Source: Opitutales bacterium
GTDB lineage: Bacteria > Verrucomicrobiota > Verrucomicrobiia > Opitutales > UBA953
DNA length: 57,606 bases
Assembly (NCBI GenBank): GCA_017546455.1
Contig: JAFYWY010000048.1
Location: 1-57,606 of the forward strand
Direction: 5' to 3'
Every line of letters starts with the position of its first letter. The first letter of the stretch is position 1. Under the pieces are notes generated by a model. It had not been told where the DNA came from and made no database searches. It was given only the letters and a program-made list of their open reading frames with translations. Below are positions 1 through 8,470 of the stretch, piece by piece. A program made the translations under genes and the position numbers.

Positions 1-738
1 ACACCGGGTGTTCCGACGGACGATTCCAACCTCGTCTGCCGCGCAACCCGACTCTTCCGCGAGCAAGTCCCGGCCTGCCCGCCTATCGCCTGGACGCTAA
101 AGAAGGCCATCCCGCACGGTGCCGGACTCGGCGGAGGTAGCTCCGATGCGGCGAGCGCCCTCATGCAACTCAATGACTTCTGCGGCCATCCGCTCGATGC
201 GGCCACGATGAACGCTCTCGCCGCGCAACTCGGATCCGACGTTCCGCTCTTCATCGGCAACACCCCGCTCATCATGCGCGGACGCGGCGAAGCGGTCGAA
301 TTTCTTCCGGAGAATGCTGTCCGCTGCCTGTGCAAGCACCGCTTCCTGCTTTTCAAGCCTGCATTCGGCGTCTCCACGGCAGAAGCCTACGGCGCGATGA
401 AGCGCAATGCACCGCACGACTACGTTTCCGCGGACGAAGCCGAAGCGCAGCTCGTCGCCTGGGCTGCCGATCCGGAAAACGTTCCCTTGCCGCTCTTGAA
501 CAACATGGAACGCGCCGTCTTCCGCAAACACCTCGCCCTACCTGCCCTCTTCAAAGCGTTGCGTGAGCGCCACGGACTCGACCCGCACATGAGCGGAAGC
601 GGAAGCGCCTGCTTCGCCGCCCTAAGTGATGGCGCAGCCCTTCCGGCCATCGAAAAAACGATTCGCGAAGCCTGGGGCGAAAGCGCCTTCATCACACAAG
701 TCACACCGCTCGAAGCATCGGCAAGTGCCGCCATTTAG
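1..738 (+). CDS. ispE: 4-diphosphocytidyl-2-C-methyl-D-erythritol kinase, 5' end missing
   Basis: The frame is open from base 1 and stops at TAG 736-738, so the start and roughly the first quarter of the protein lie outside the window. The enzyme phosphorylates the 2-hydroxyl of CDP-methylerythritol in the cytosolic MEP route to isoprenoids. Seen in the sequence: the GHMP-kinase ATP loop PHGAGLGGGSSDAA (bases 112-153) and the C-terminal GHMP motif MSGSGSACFA (near 589-618). A second MEP enzyme, ispH, lies at 40409-41284. The gene ends just before a strong hairpin at 761-798 that it shares with the convergent PEP-CTERM gene. Confidence 0.95.
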   Translation, partial: TPGVPTDDSNLVCRATRLFREQVPACPPIAWTLKKAIPHGAGLGGGSSDAASALMQLNDFCGHPLDAATMNALAAQLGSDVPLFIGNTPLIMRGRGEAVEFLPENAVRCLCKHRFLLFKPAFGVSTAEAYGAMKRNAPHDYVSADEAEAQLVAWAADPENVPLPLLNNMERAVFRKHLALPALFKALRERHGLDPHMSGSGSACFAALSDGAALPAIEKTIREAWGESAFITQVTPLEASASAAI

Positions 739-760
739 CTTCTCCCGCCCCCTTAAAATC

Positions 761-798
761 AAAAAGCGTTCCCGCCAAAACATGCAGGAACGCTTTTT
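761..798. terminator. Bidirectional intrinsic terminator made from an inverted GCGTTCC pair
   Basis: The arms AAAAAGCGTTCC and GGAACGCTTTTT enclose a 14-base loop, with A and T runs on the two flanks, so it can end ispE (plus) and the convergent PEP-CTERM gene (minus). The arms carry the motif GCGTTCCCGC, which is over-represented in the window. Confidence 0.85.
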
Positions 799-815
799 CT
801 TTGTCTATCCGGACC

Positions 816-1736
816 TTACCGCTTTCGGCGACGTCCTCCGACGAGAACTAATGCCCCCAAACCCGCCAACAATCCAACGCTCGACGGCTCAGGAATTTTC
901 GACAGATACAAAGCAACCGATTGCGAATCCGTATCGACGATAAAGCTCTTGGCGTACCCTTCATAGCCGAGCACCTGAATTCCGCTAAGGTATTCATTAA
1001 GTGCGTTTTCGTCTGCTGCCGTAAACTCGTTTCCGCCGACAGAGAACGTAAGATCGCTCAACCTTGAATACCTACTCGTCGTAATAATATCTCTAATTAG
1101 GAAATTCTCCATGAATGATGAACAAGATTCCGCATTAACGACAAGGTTTTCACCGGAATCGAGAATCATTTTATCATCAACATCATTAAAAATGTAAATC
1201 CCTCCGTTCGTTCCGAACACACCCTCACGATTTAGCGTTAACTGCAAAGCAGAGCTGTCTTTGACCGTAACCATCGAACCGAAATTAATCCGGAAAGTAT
1301 CACCTACCGTAAGTTTTCCGTTATTACTGATGGTCACGGTCCCTCCAAGCTGCATCCCGAGCTGGAATCCTCCGGTACAATCCCAAGTCCCGCCATCGAT
1401 AAAACAATCTCCTACACGGGTAATCCCGGAGACATACACATTCCCGTTGGTCTTTGCCGTACCGAAAATCTTTAGCTCCGTATGCACACCATCATTAGGG
1501 CAACACCCCACCAGTACGTTCACATCTTCCTCCCAAACATTTCCCTTTTCAACGGTCGCAGAACACGGTCCCGTATACCCGATTTTCAATACTTTTCCGC
1601 CGTAAGCCGGATCATTTTCAATGTAGTAATGCGCGCTCGTTGTATAAGTAATTCCCGTCGAAGCCAAACTCGAAAGGGCACCGGCGCAACAAAGAGACGC
1701 GACTAGGAAAGAGAGAAGGAGCTTATTCGCTATCAT
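816..1736 (-). CDS. PEP-CTERM sorting-signal protein
   Basis: A 306-residue exported protein. It has an N-terminal signal peptide (hydrophobic stretch at residues 5-25, then ASTG) and a textbook C-terminal sorting signal: the motif IPEPSS, a hydrophobic segment rich in Gly, Ala, Leu and Val, and a basic end RRRKR. In this family exosortase removes the tail in the inner membrane and the protein goes to the surface or the exopolysaccharide. The middle (residues 40-270) looks like a beta-rich passenger with many Gly, Thr, Val and Asn and short repeats of the type GGTVTISNNGKLTVG; no enzyme motif is visible. A TTGACT box near 1769-1774 followed by AT-rich sequence may be its promoter. No exosortase is in the window. 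Confidence 0.85.
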   Translation of the reverse strand: MIANKLLLSFLVASLCCAGALSSLASTGITYTTSAHYYIENDPAYGGKVLKIGYTGPCSATVEKGNVWEEDVNVLVGCCPNDGVHTELKIFGTAKTNGNVYVSGITRVGDCFIDGGTWDCTGGFQLGMQLGGTVTISNNGKLTVGDTFRINFGSMVTVKDSSALQLTLNREGVFGTNGGIYIFNDVDDKMILDSGENLVVNAESCSSFMENFLIRDIITTSRYSRLSDLTFSVGGNEFTAADENALNEYLSGIQVLGYEGYAKSFIVDTDSQSVALYLSKIPEPSSVGLLAGLGALVLVGGRRRKR

Positions 1737-1821
1737 AGACTACAACTAAAATATATTTTACACCATTAAGTCAACCATTCGGCTTGCGCCTCACTTCCAA
1801 CAAGCGACGTCCTCCCAAAAA

Positions 1822-1862
1822 CAAAACGCGCCCCCGCGAATCAAATCACGGGGACGCGTTGT
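1822..1862 (-). terminator. Intrinsic terminator of the six-gene envelope operon
   Basis: Read on the minus strand, AACGCGTCCCCG pairs with CGGGGGCGCGTT across a short AT-rich loop and is followed by TTGTTTTT. It lies 15 bases after the stop of the gingipain-like gene. Confidence 0.85.
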
Positions 1863-1876
1863 CAGACTCACTGCGA

Positions 1877-3430
1877 CTAACGTACGGAATATTCGATGAT
1901 GAGTTTTTCGTCGGGAGCCAGTTCCATCTGGTCCGGAAGCATCAGGAAGTTCTTGGTCGAGCTGTGTTCCACATCAACAACTTCACCGGAGTTGCCCTTG
2001 ACACGCGTGAAGCGAATCGGCTCGTCGGTATTGCGCAGCTCGGGGAACCAGAAGCGGAATTCAGACTTGCGGGTCTTCCCCTGCGTTCCCGTCACCGTGA
2101 TGCGGCGCGCTTTGCCCTTTGTTTCGAGCGTGTAGTGCCAGGGCTGGCAATTCTTTGCTTTTTGGTCAAACGCCGAGCGGAACAGCGGATCGCCGTAGAA
2201 CGCGATGACGTCGCGGTCATGGAAACGGCCCAAATTATCACGCGTAACCTCGGCTTTGGTTTCATACAAAGCACGATGCGCGACATTCATATCGACGCCG
2301 CTCATGTCCTTCGCGCGCAACGGAAGCTTGTGGCTGCGCAGGACGTCCGGCAGACGCTCCAAGTTGCGCTGATTCGTAAAATACCACGCCTGACCGACAG
2401 TAACATCCTGGTGGCCGTTGAAGAAATTGCCGTGAACATCCCATCCTACGCCATACCAGGTCGGGACCGTGTAACCGACGAGCTGGCGTACGCCGTATTC
2501 GGACAGCAAGGTCGCCGCGACGGAATCCGGGCTGCGCAGAACGTCGCCGAAGAGGCAGTTGCCGGAAGCAATCCAGATTTTCGGATCGTTATTCGGCTTA
2601 ATCGAAAGCAGTTTGTGCTCCTTCGCGTAACTTTCAACTTTTTCGGGCTCGCCGAGGCGACGCAGGAAGTCGCGCATTTGAGCCGTCTTAAAGCAATAGA
2701 ATTTTCCCTTCGCGGGCGCGATAAGACCACGGCTGTAGGGCATTTCGAGATTGAACTCGGTCGCGTGCGATGCGGAAATCAAGTACTGCGGATTGATTTC
2801 ATCGAACTTTTTTGCAAAAAGCTCGACGATTTCTTTGCCTTCGGGAAGGAATTTCTTTTCGGAAGAAACCCCGTTGCGCGTTTCCACGTACTGATTGGCT
2901 TCCCAGTCGGTAACGAAGAAATGACGCTTAAAACGTTCCAAGTCGCAATTCGTCGTGCTGACGCCGCGTTCGAGCAAAAGCGGAGCCTTTTGGGCTTCGA
3001 CGAGCAATTCGGCCTGCTTCGGCGAACGCGCGGTGATAATCCCGAAAATCGCGTCTCCGTAAAAATCCGGGTCGATGCGGCGTGCCATTCCGTGAAGATC
3101 GGCGACGACGACGCGGTCGATTTCCTGCGGCTTGGCAACGACGGCGATGTAACGCGGCTGAGCTTCCTTAAGCGCAGCTTCAAGCTCCGTTACATTTTCT
3201 TTCCAGGTAAGGATTTTGCCCTTGTAGCGCTTTTGAAGCGTAGCGGCGACCTTCGCCCAGCCCGCGTCTTTGGCGGTCGATTCCGAAATCAGAATCGCAT
3301 ACTCGCCGGCGGCGGGAATGATTTTTCCGGGGTCGGAAACGGGTTGCCAATCTTCGGCGGCGTAAACCGTCGCGAGGCCGGCGGGAATGAAACAGGCGGC
3401 ACAAAGCCAGGAGCGGAATATCTTTTTCAT
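1877..3430 (-). CDS. Secreted gingipain-like (clan CD) cysteine peptidase candidate
   Basis: The frame can extend to 3487, but ATG at 3428-3430 gives a clean signal peptide (MKKIFRSWLC, hydrophobic core, then VYAAEDW), so I choose it; the mature protein is about 490 residues. Two spaced motifs resemble the catalytic dyad of C25/clan CD peptidases: a His in LISASHATEFN (about residue 254) and a Cys in WIASGNCLFGD (about residue 313), the latter followed by a helix and a VGYT segment with Trp-Tyr-Gly. This would make it a periplasmic or secreted endopeptidase, but overall similarity to gingipains is faint and a non-catalytic relative is possible. It is the last gene of the operon, 13 bases after the HAD gene. 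Confidence 0.5.
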   Translation of the reverse strand: MKKIFRSWLCAACFIPAGLATVYAAEDWQPVSDPGKIIPAAGEYAILISESTAKDAGWAKVAATLQKRYKGKILTWKENVTELEAALKEAQPRYIAVVAKPQEIDRVVVADLHGMARRIDPDFYGDAIFGIITARSPKQAELLVEAQKAPLLLERGVSTTNCDLERFKRHFFVTDWEANQYVETRNGVSSEKKFLPEGKEIVELFAKKFDEINPQYLISASHATEFNLEMPYSRGLIAPAKGKFYCFKTAQMRDFLRRLGEPEKVESYAKEHKLLSIKPNNDPKIWIASGNCLFGDVLRSPDSVAATLLSEYGVRQLVGYTVPTWYGVGWDVHGNFFNGHQDVTVGQAWYFTNQRNLERLPDVLRSHKLPLRAKDMSGVDMNVAHRALYETKAEVTRDNLGRFHDRDVIAFYGDPLFRSAFDQKAKNCQPWHYTLETKGKARRITVTGTQGKTRKSEFRFWFPELRNTDEPIRFTRVKGNSGEVVDVEHSSTKNFLMLPDQMELAPDEKLIIEYSVR

Positions 3431-3443
3431 GGGTAATAAATAT

Positions 3444-4127
3444 TTAGTTATGAGGTATGAATTTAAACAAATCGTGACCCAAGGCAAACATGTTCGGGAA
3501 AATCATTTCCTGTGAGCCCGTGCATTCAATCAGCGCCTCGGGCAAATGCGTTCCCGTCGCAACACAGGCCACCGGCATACCGACGGCCCGCGCAGCACTG
3601 ACGTCGAAAGGCGAATCGCCGACAAGCATCGCATTTTCCGCAGACAGATTCATTTTTTTCAAAACGTATTCGGAATATTCTCGCTGCGGCTTGCGCCAGG
3701 GCATGTCGGGAAGATTTGTCCCGAAAACGGCATCAATGAGCGGCGACAGCTTCAGGTAATCCAGAAGCGCCACGCTCGAAACATGTTCCTTGTTCGTAAA
3801 AACGGCGGTTCGGATACCGCGCTCCCGCAGGTTTTTCAGCATCCACTCAACACCTTCCAGCACGAAAACGTCTTCAAACATCACCTCCGGGAAATGGGCG
3901 CGGAAACGGCGCACGCCTTCATCGGCGAGGTCTTCTCCGATGAGCTTGGAAAGCGTCATCGTGATGGAACCGCCGACCGTCGCGCGCAACACCTGATAGC
4001 TTTTGGGAACAAGGCCCATCTCCCGCGCGATATCGGCGTAGCACTTGTAAATCGCGCGAAAATTGTCAATCAGCGTCCCGTCCAGATCGAAAAAGACGGT
4101 TTGAATCTTGGATAAATCCGCAGGCAT
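3444..4127 (-). CDS. HAD-superfamily phosphatase, phosphoglycolate phosphatase-like
   Basis: The ATG at 4125-4127 (MPADLSK) puts the first catalytic motif FFDLDGTLIDN near residue 12 and starts four bases after the upstream M48 stop; an in-frame upstream ATG at 4184 would overlap that gene and give an odd N-terminus. Motif II is AVFTNK, motif III the Lys of WRKPQREY, and motif IV GDSPFDVSAA; residues 15-80 form a helical cap. It most resembles Gph/PpaX-type monophosphate hydrolases. The substrate cannot be told from the sequence. It is co-transcribed with the envelope genes on either side. Confidence 0.85.
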   Translation of the reverse strand: MPADLSKIQTVFFDLDGTLIDNFRAIYKCYADIAREMGLVPKSYQVLRATVGGSITMTLSKLIGEDLADEGVRRFRAHFPEVMFEDVFVLEGVEWMLKNLRERGIRTAVFTNKEHVSSVALLDYLKLSPLIDAVFGTNLPDMPWRKPQREYSEYVLKKMNLSAENAMLVGDSPFDVSAARAVGMPVACVATGTHLPEALIECTGSQEMIFPNMFALGHDLFKFIPHN

Positions 4128-4131
4128 AAAA

Positions 4132-5901
4132 TCAGAGTTGAATACGTTTATAAATCGGACAGGCGAGGGCCAGCGAAAGGGCATTGATCAAATCGGCTTC
4201 CGCAGCGGACACCTTCCCGTCCGCCAAAGCAACGGCGTCGCACACCTTAATCAGGTTTTCCCGGAAAATGATAGGGGCGCTTCGAAGCACGTCGAATGCA
4301 CGGTCGAGTGCGGGCACTTCGAGCTGAGATGCCGCAACGAGATGCAGACGCGCGGGGAAGAATGTTTGATCGGCGAGAATCGCCCGTAGCTTCTGCTCGG
4401 CATCGGCAGGCGCGAAGCGGTTTTCCCGCATAACCACGGAAAATGCGATTTCGGCGGCAGCTAAGCGTTCGGACTCGGAGAATTCCGCGTCCCCGTCCCA
4501 AAGCAAGAGGCCTTCGACAATGCGGATAATCAGGAACTCGAAAAGCGCAATTTCACCGTCGGCTTCCGCCAAACGCCGCAACGTCGCACAAATCGCCTTA
4601 CGCTCCTTCTGCGAATAATCCCGCAGCTGCGGCGCCGCCAGGATGACGAGCGAAAGGCGTTTTTCCGGCGGAAGCGCCAAAACGGATTCCCAATTCGCCT
4701 CCAAAATCGCAAATACATCCTTCTTTTCCGTGCGGATCAGAAGATTCGCCTGCACCTGATCGTCGTCGCGGGAATGCGTCATCATCAGCAGGTAAACGAG
4801 CGCGCGGGCGCCCTTGGGATTTTTGGCGAGATCGGCAAGCGCCCAATGCTGCATCGACGGCACGGAGGCTTCTCCGGCAGGAGCTTCGTTCTTGGTTTTT
4901 CCCGAGCGCAGAAACTTGCCGTCCCAAGCCGGATTAAGAGCACGAATGCGCTCCTCCAGCGGCGGGTGCGTCGCAAAAAGCGATTGAACACCGCAGGCAA
5001 AAAAGAAATGGGAATACTCGCTCGCGTGCGGCGACTCCAAAATACTCGAATCGCCGCCGATGCGGGCAAGTGCATTGGCCAAAGCCACCGGATTGCGCGT
5101 AAACTGCGTCGCCGACGCGTCCGCCAAACGTTCGCGGTGGCGGGAAATCGCGGCCTGAATGATGCTTGCGAAAAATTGGCTGATCGAACCGATAATCAGA
5201 ATCGCCAAACCGATGATAACGAGCGCCTGCCCGCCGTCATTTTTTCGGGAACGGGAATTGCCGGAAAGCATCGCGCTTTGCATCAGAATGCGTCCGACGA
5301 GCGCTAACACGACCAAGCCGAAAATCCAGCCGATGAGCTTAACGTTCAAGCGCATGTCGCCGTTCAGAATATGCGAAAATTCGTGACCGACAACCGCCTG
5401 CAACTCGTCGCGGGTAAGTTTGTCGAGCGCCCCGCGGGAAACGGCAATCGCCGCATTTTCAATGCGCGTCCCTGCCGCAAACGCGTTGATGCTTTTTTCG
5501 CGCTCGAGAATAAAAATCTTCGGCATCGGCACGCCCGAAGCGATGGACATTTCCTGGACAACGTTTACGAGCCGGCGGCGATCCGCTTCACTCGCATTCG
5601 GATTCACGGCAACCCCGCCGAGCTCCCGCGCAATCATTTCACCGCTCGAACTTCCCAGCTCCAGACTTTTGAAAAAACTCGCGCCCCCGACCAGCAAAAG
5701 CGTACCGCCGAACGCGTAGGCGAAAATCTCCGGCTCCCAGTACGAACCGCCCGGCAAAATGTCGGCATAAATCAACGCCGCCACGGCGACCGCATAGATC
5801 GCGGCTGCCGTGCCCAAAACCGCAAGCGCAAACCAGACGACGAGCCAATGCGTCGCCCGGCGCGCCCTGTCCTGCCGCTCAAAGAAGTTCGTTCCCGACA
5901 T
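4132..5901 (-). CDS. M48-family integral membrane metallopeptidase with TerB-like C-terminal region
   Basis: A 589-residue protein. The N-terminal half is HtpX-like: hydrophobic segments near residues 19-45 and 60-80, the zinc motif HEFSH at about 173-177 (GHEFSHILNGD), two further membrane segments near 187-206 and 226-250, and the third zinc ligand in RERLAD. The C-terminal half is helical and carries two segments of the TerB type, with an ADGE element near residue 455 and a clearer ADGKVSAAEADLI near 565. HtpX proteases cut damaged membrane proteins; the TerB-like extension is not in standard HtpX. The LpoB stop is three bases upstream and the HAD start four bases downstream, so translation is probably coupled. 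Confidence 0.85.
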   Translation of the reverse strand: MSGTNFFERQDRARRATHWLVVWFALAVLGTAAAIYAVAVAALIYADILPGGSYWEPEIFAYAFGGTLLLVGGASFFKSLELGSSSGEMIARELGGVAVNPNASEADRRRLVNVVQEMSIASGVPMPKIFILEREKSINAFAAGTRIENAAIAVSRGALDKLTRDELQAVVGHEFSHILNGDMRLNVKLIGWIFGLVVLALVGRILMQSAMLSGNSRSRKNDGGQALVIIGLAILIIGSISQFFASIIQAAISRHRERLADASATQFTRNPVALANALARIGGDSSILESPHASEYSHFFFACGVQSLFATHPPLEERIRALNPAWDGKFLRSGKTKNEAPAGEASVPSMQHWALADLAKNPKGARALVYLLMMTHSRDDDQVQANLLIRTEKKDVFAILEANWESVLALPPEKRLSLVILAAPQLRDYSQKERKAICATLRRLAEADGEIALFEFLIIRIVEGLLLWDGDAEFSESERLAAAEIAFSVVMRENRFAPADAEQKLRAILADQTFFPARLHLVAASQLEVPALDRAFDVLRSAPIIFRENLIKVCDAVALADGKVSAAEADLINALSLALACPIYKRIQL

Positions 5902-5904
5902 CGA

Positions 5905-6483
5905 TTACCACCCGACGGAATTCTTTTCGCCCTGCTTCGTAATGGTCTTCGAATCCATCCAAACCACGTTGCCGGTCTTCGCTTCGACAAGGCGCATCGA
6001 AAACACATAGGAAACCTGGCGCATGCTGTCGGCACGAGCCGTCACCTCCGAAATCTTCCCGATAAGCGTCAAGTCCGGAACGACCGTTTCCGTGCCGCCG
6101 AGCGCGGCGACGTCCTGGCGCACGCTGTCGTCGTTGCGGTCAACGCTCATCGACATCGAGATAATCGCTTTGCGGGACTTCAAAATAGCTTCCTGGACCT
6201 GATTCGTCAGCAGGGCCGTATCAAAATTGTTCGTGGTGTCGTTGACGACGCGGCTGAGTGCGACCACCGGCTTTTTCGCGCCCGCGAAGGCGTCCCAGGT
6301 CAGCATGTCGGCCACCAGTGCTTCCGTCGCAGATTGGAAATCCTGGATATCGACCTTGTTCAGCGACACGACGGTTTCCGGACCGTTGGAGTCGATATAG
6401 CGCGCTTTCTGCGAGGCGCAGGCGCCGAGGGCGAGCGTTCCCGCAGCGAGCAAAAGCATGGAAAGGGATTTTTTAAGTGTCAT
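5905..6483 (-). CDS. lpoB: Outer-membrane lipoprotein activator of penicillin-binding protein, LpoB family
   Basis: A 192-residue lipoprotein with a signal peptide and lipobox LGAC (lipidated Cys22). The rest fits the LpoB/PBP-activator domain: KPVVALSRVVNDT, then DTALLTNQVQEAILKS, and the end KTGNVVWMDSK with I-T-K-Q. In Enterobacteria LpoB reaches through the periplasm to stimulate the bifunctional peptidoglycan synthase PBP1b. It lacks the long proline-rich linker of the E. coli protein. The YcfL-like gene is 32 bases upstream, the same pairing as ycfL-lpoB in E. coli. No PBP gene is in the window. Confidence 0.85.
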   Translation of the reverse strand: MTLKKSLSMLLLAAGTLALGACASQKARYIDSNGPETVVSLNKVDIQDFQSATEALVADMLTWDAFAGAKKPVVALSRVVNDTTNNFDTALLTNQVQEAILKSRKAIISMSMSVDRNDDSVRQDVAALGGTETVVPDLTLIGKISEVTARADSMRQVSYVFSMRLVEAKTGNVVWMDSKTITKQGEKNSVGW

Positions 6484-6515
6484 GGTTTTTCCTTATTTTT
6501 GAGTAATTTTAAAAT

Positions 6516-6923
6516 TTATTCGCAGCGTTTCAGCGAGATGCGAAAATCACGCGCCGACGCATTGGGCGCCACGGCCGTAATCGATTCAATCTTCGACGGC
6601 TGGATATTGAGCTGATTCCAAGCCGCGGGAACATCGATTTTCATTCCCTGCTCGTCAAACCATTCGACGAGATAGACCACGCGACCGATTTCGCTCGTAT
6701 GGTTCATGAGTTCGAGCTGAACGCGCATCACATTGTCGGAAACGGTTCCCGTACGCACCTCAAGCGGCGTCGCCATTTCAAGTGTCTTAGAGTCGGTGAC
6801 AACACGGCGGTCCTGCGTTCCCGTGCGTTCAACCACGTTGACGGAAGCCGCGCAGGCAGAAAAGAAAACAGTACCGCCGACGAGCGCGGCAAGGAGGATT
6901 TTTCTTAAGGGAAAGCGTGCCAT
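6516..6923 (-). CDS. YcfL-family (DUF1425) lipoprotein
   Basis: A 135-residue protein with a signal peptide and lipobox FSAC (Cys24). The mature part matches the YcfL/DUF1425 pattern: an immunoglobulin-like beta fold with MRVQLELMNHTSEI, then VYLVEWFDEQGM, and an end resembling TAVAPNASARDFRISL. The function of the family is unknown. Its repeated linkage to LpoB suggests a role in regulating peptidoglycan synthesis. It lies between the COG3014-type lipoprotein (7-base gap) and lpoB. Confidence 0.8.
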   Translation of the reverse strand: MARFPLRKILLAALVGGTVFFSACAASVNVVERTGTQDRRVVTDSKTLEMATPLEVRTGTVSDNVMRVQLELMNHTSEIGRVVYLVEWFDEQGMKIDVPAAWNQLNIQPSKIESITAVAPNASARDFRISLKRCE

Positions 6924-6930
6924 AGAATTA

Positions 6931-8349
6931 TTATTTGAGGATAAATTGATTCACTTTCGGTTCCAATGCAAATCCGACGGCCTTCACGAGGACGATATTA
7001 ACCTTGCCCGGCAATAACTCGACTTGCACGCGATGCCCGGCAACTTCGACCTGTAGGCGGCGCGACTCCGGCGTCGGCAGGCGCACGACGGAGAAATTCT
7101 CGGGAAGTGTCTGCCAAATGCGCAAGTCCGCCTCCGCCGATGCGTAAGTAAACGCGTTTGTGGCAATCATTCCCCCGAGCGCGATAAGCGCGGCGGCTGT
7201 GCTTCCGTCACGCCGGGCGTATTCCTCCGCGGCGGCATTGGCGGCGACGGAAGCGGCTGTCTTCAAAAACGCCGTGGTCAGCGTCCGCGCAAGCACCGCG
7301 GGATAGGCATTTTCGAAATCGGTTTTGACGGCCCGATTCATGTCGCAAAGCGTCTGCGCGGAAATGTCGTTCGCCCGCATCACGGGAATCCCCGCAGACT
7401 GCTCGCGGGAGAGCTTCGGCAAAGCGATACAAAAAGGCGCAATCGTGAAATTGCCGTTCCCGACCGGAAACGGGAAAAATTCGTCGATGCGCGAAGCCAC
7501 AAGCGTCGGCGCCACGCCGTATTCGAAAATAACGTAAGTAAGCGCTTCGTTCGCCGGAGTAACCTGAGCCAAATCTTCCCGCACGAAAGCGTTTCCGGGC
7601 TCCATCTGAGCCACGCGCTCCAGAGATTTCCGTCCCCGCTCGCGGTCGGCACCGTCCGTTCCCGCATGAATAAAACAGATGCCGTGAAGCCAAGTCGTAA
7701 ACGGGTTCACATAATCGGCATAAGCGGCAAATTCCGAAGATGCGCTTTTTTCTTTTTCCAGCGCCTCGGCAACGGACGGCAGGCTTTCCAGAGACACCAG
7801 ATCGACTTCATTTTCGGCCGCAGAAGCCTGTGCCTTTTCGATGTGCTTCCGATTAGTTTCGACGGCATCGCTCTGCGCCTGAAACGCCGCATTGAGCGCC
7901 ACCCGGGCCTCGTCACGTTTTCCCGCCTCCAAATAATTCAACGCACGGTAAGTCTGCAGCATGATGCGGTCTATCCCGCGGCCGCGGTACGGAAGCGATG
8001 CCAGGCTCGACAGCGTTGCGACGGTTTCCTGCGAAATGAGGAAATCGGCCTTTTCGTCCCAAGATTCGAGCGTCGCGGCGGCAGCGTCGAGGGCAAGCTG
8101 CGCCTCCGCGTTACGCTGCTGGCCACGCAAAACGGACGCATGTTCCAACTGCCAAATCAGGCGGTCCTTGTCGTCGGCATCTTGCACCTCCTCAGCGACC
8201 AGCTGCTCGGCAAATGCAAAATTGCCCTGCTTCCACGCGCCGCGAAGGTCCGTTGCCTTCCCGGAATAGGCCGCGGAACAGCCGCCGAAAAAAGCAGCTC
8301 CCGCAAGCATGAAGACGATTCCGAAAAATGCCGATTGGTTTTGTTTCAT
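6931..8349 (-). CDS. COG3014-type lipoprotein with TPR-like N-terminal region
   Basis: ATG at 8347-8349 is chosen because it starts a proper lipoprotein signal (MKQNQSAFFG, lipobox FGGC, Cys24); an upstream ATG at 8415 only adds a non-signal peptide. The 472-residue product has an alpha-helical region rich in Ala and Glu (about residues 30-220) that resembles tetratricopeptide repeats, then a beta-rich region. In Vibrio and relatives I recall COG3014 proteins encoded next to YcfL and LpoB, the order seen here, so a role with the PBP activator is likely. It is the first gene of the six-gene operon and divergent from the Fur-family gene. Confidence 0.75.
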   Translation of the reverse strand: MKQNQSAFFGIVFMLAGAAFFGGCSAAYSGKATDLRGAWKQGNFAFAEQLVAEEVQDADDKDRLIWQLEHASVLRGQQRNAEAQLALDAAAATLESWDEKADFLISQETVATLSSLASLPYRGRGIDRIMLQTYRALNYLEAGKRDEARVALNAAFQAQSDAVETNRKHIEKAQASAAENEVDLVSLESLPSVAEALEKEKSASSEFAAYADYVNPFTTWLHGICFIHAGTDGADRERGRKSLERVAQMEPGNAFVREDLAQVTPANEALTYVIFEYGVAPTLVASRIDEFFPFPVGNGNFTIAPFCIALPKLSREQSAGIPVMRANDISAQTLCDMNRAVKTDFENAYPAVLARTLTTAFLKTAASVAANAAAEEYARRDGSTAAALIALGGMIATNAFTYASAEADLRIWQTLPENFSVVRLPTPESRRLQVEVAGHRVQVELLPGKVNIVLVKAVGFALEPKVNQFILK

Positions 8350-8434
8350 GGTTAGCTCGAGTTCCCTAATCTTTCCCGCACAACGCGGAACTGGCAAGAG
8401 CAATCTCGCCCGCACGGCTCCGGCGGGAACGCGC

Positions 8435-8464
8435 TTGCCTTTATTCGCAAAACAGTCTCAAAAT
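8435..8464 (+). promoter_or_regulatory. Possible promoter of the Fur-family gene
   Basis: TTGCCT (8435-8440) and CAAAAT (8459-8464) are 18 bases apart. Transcription would start almost at the ATG at 8471, giving a leaderless or nearly leaderless mRNA. The boxes are weak. Confidence 0.3.
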
Positions 8465-8470
8465 TAACAC

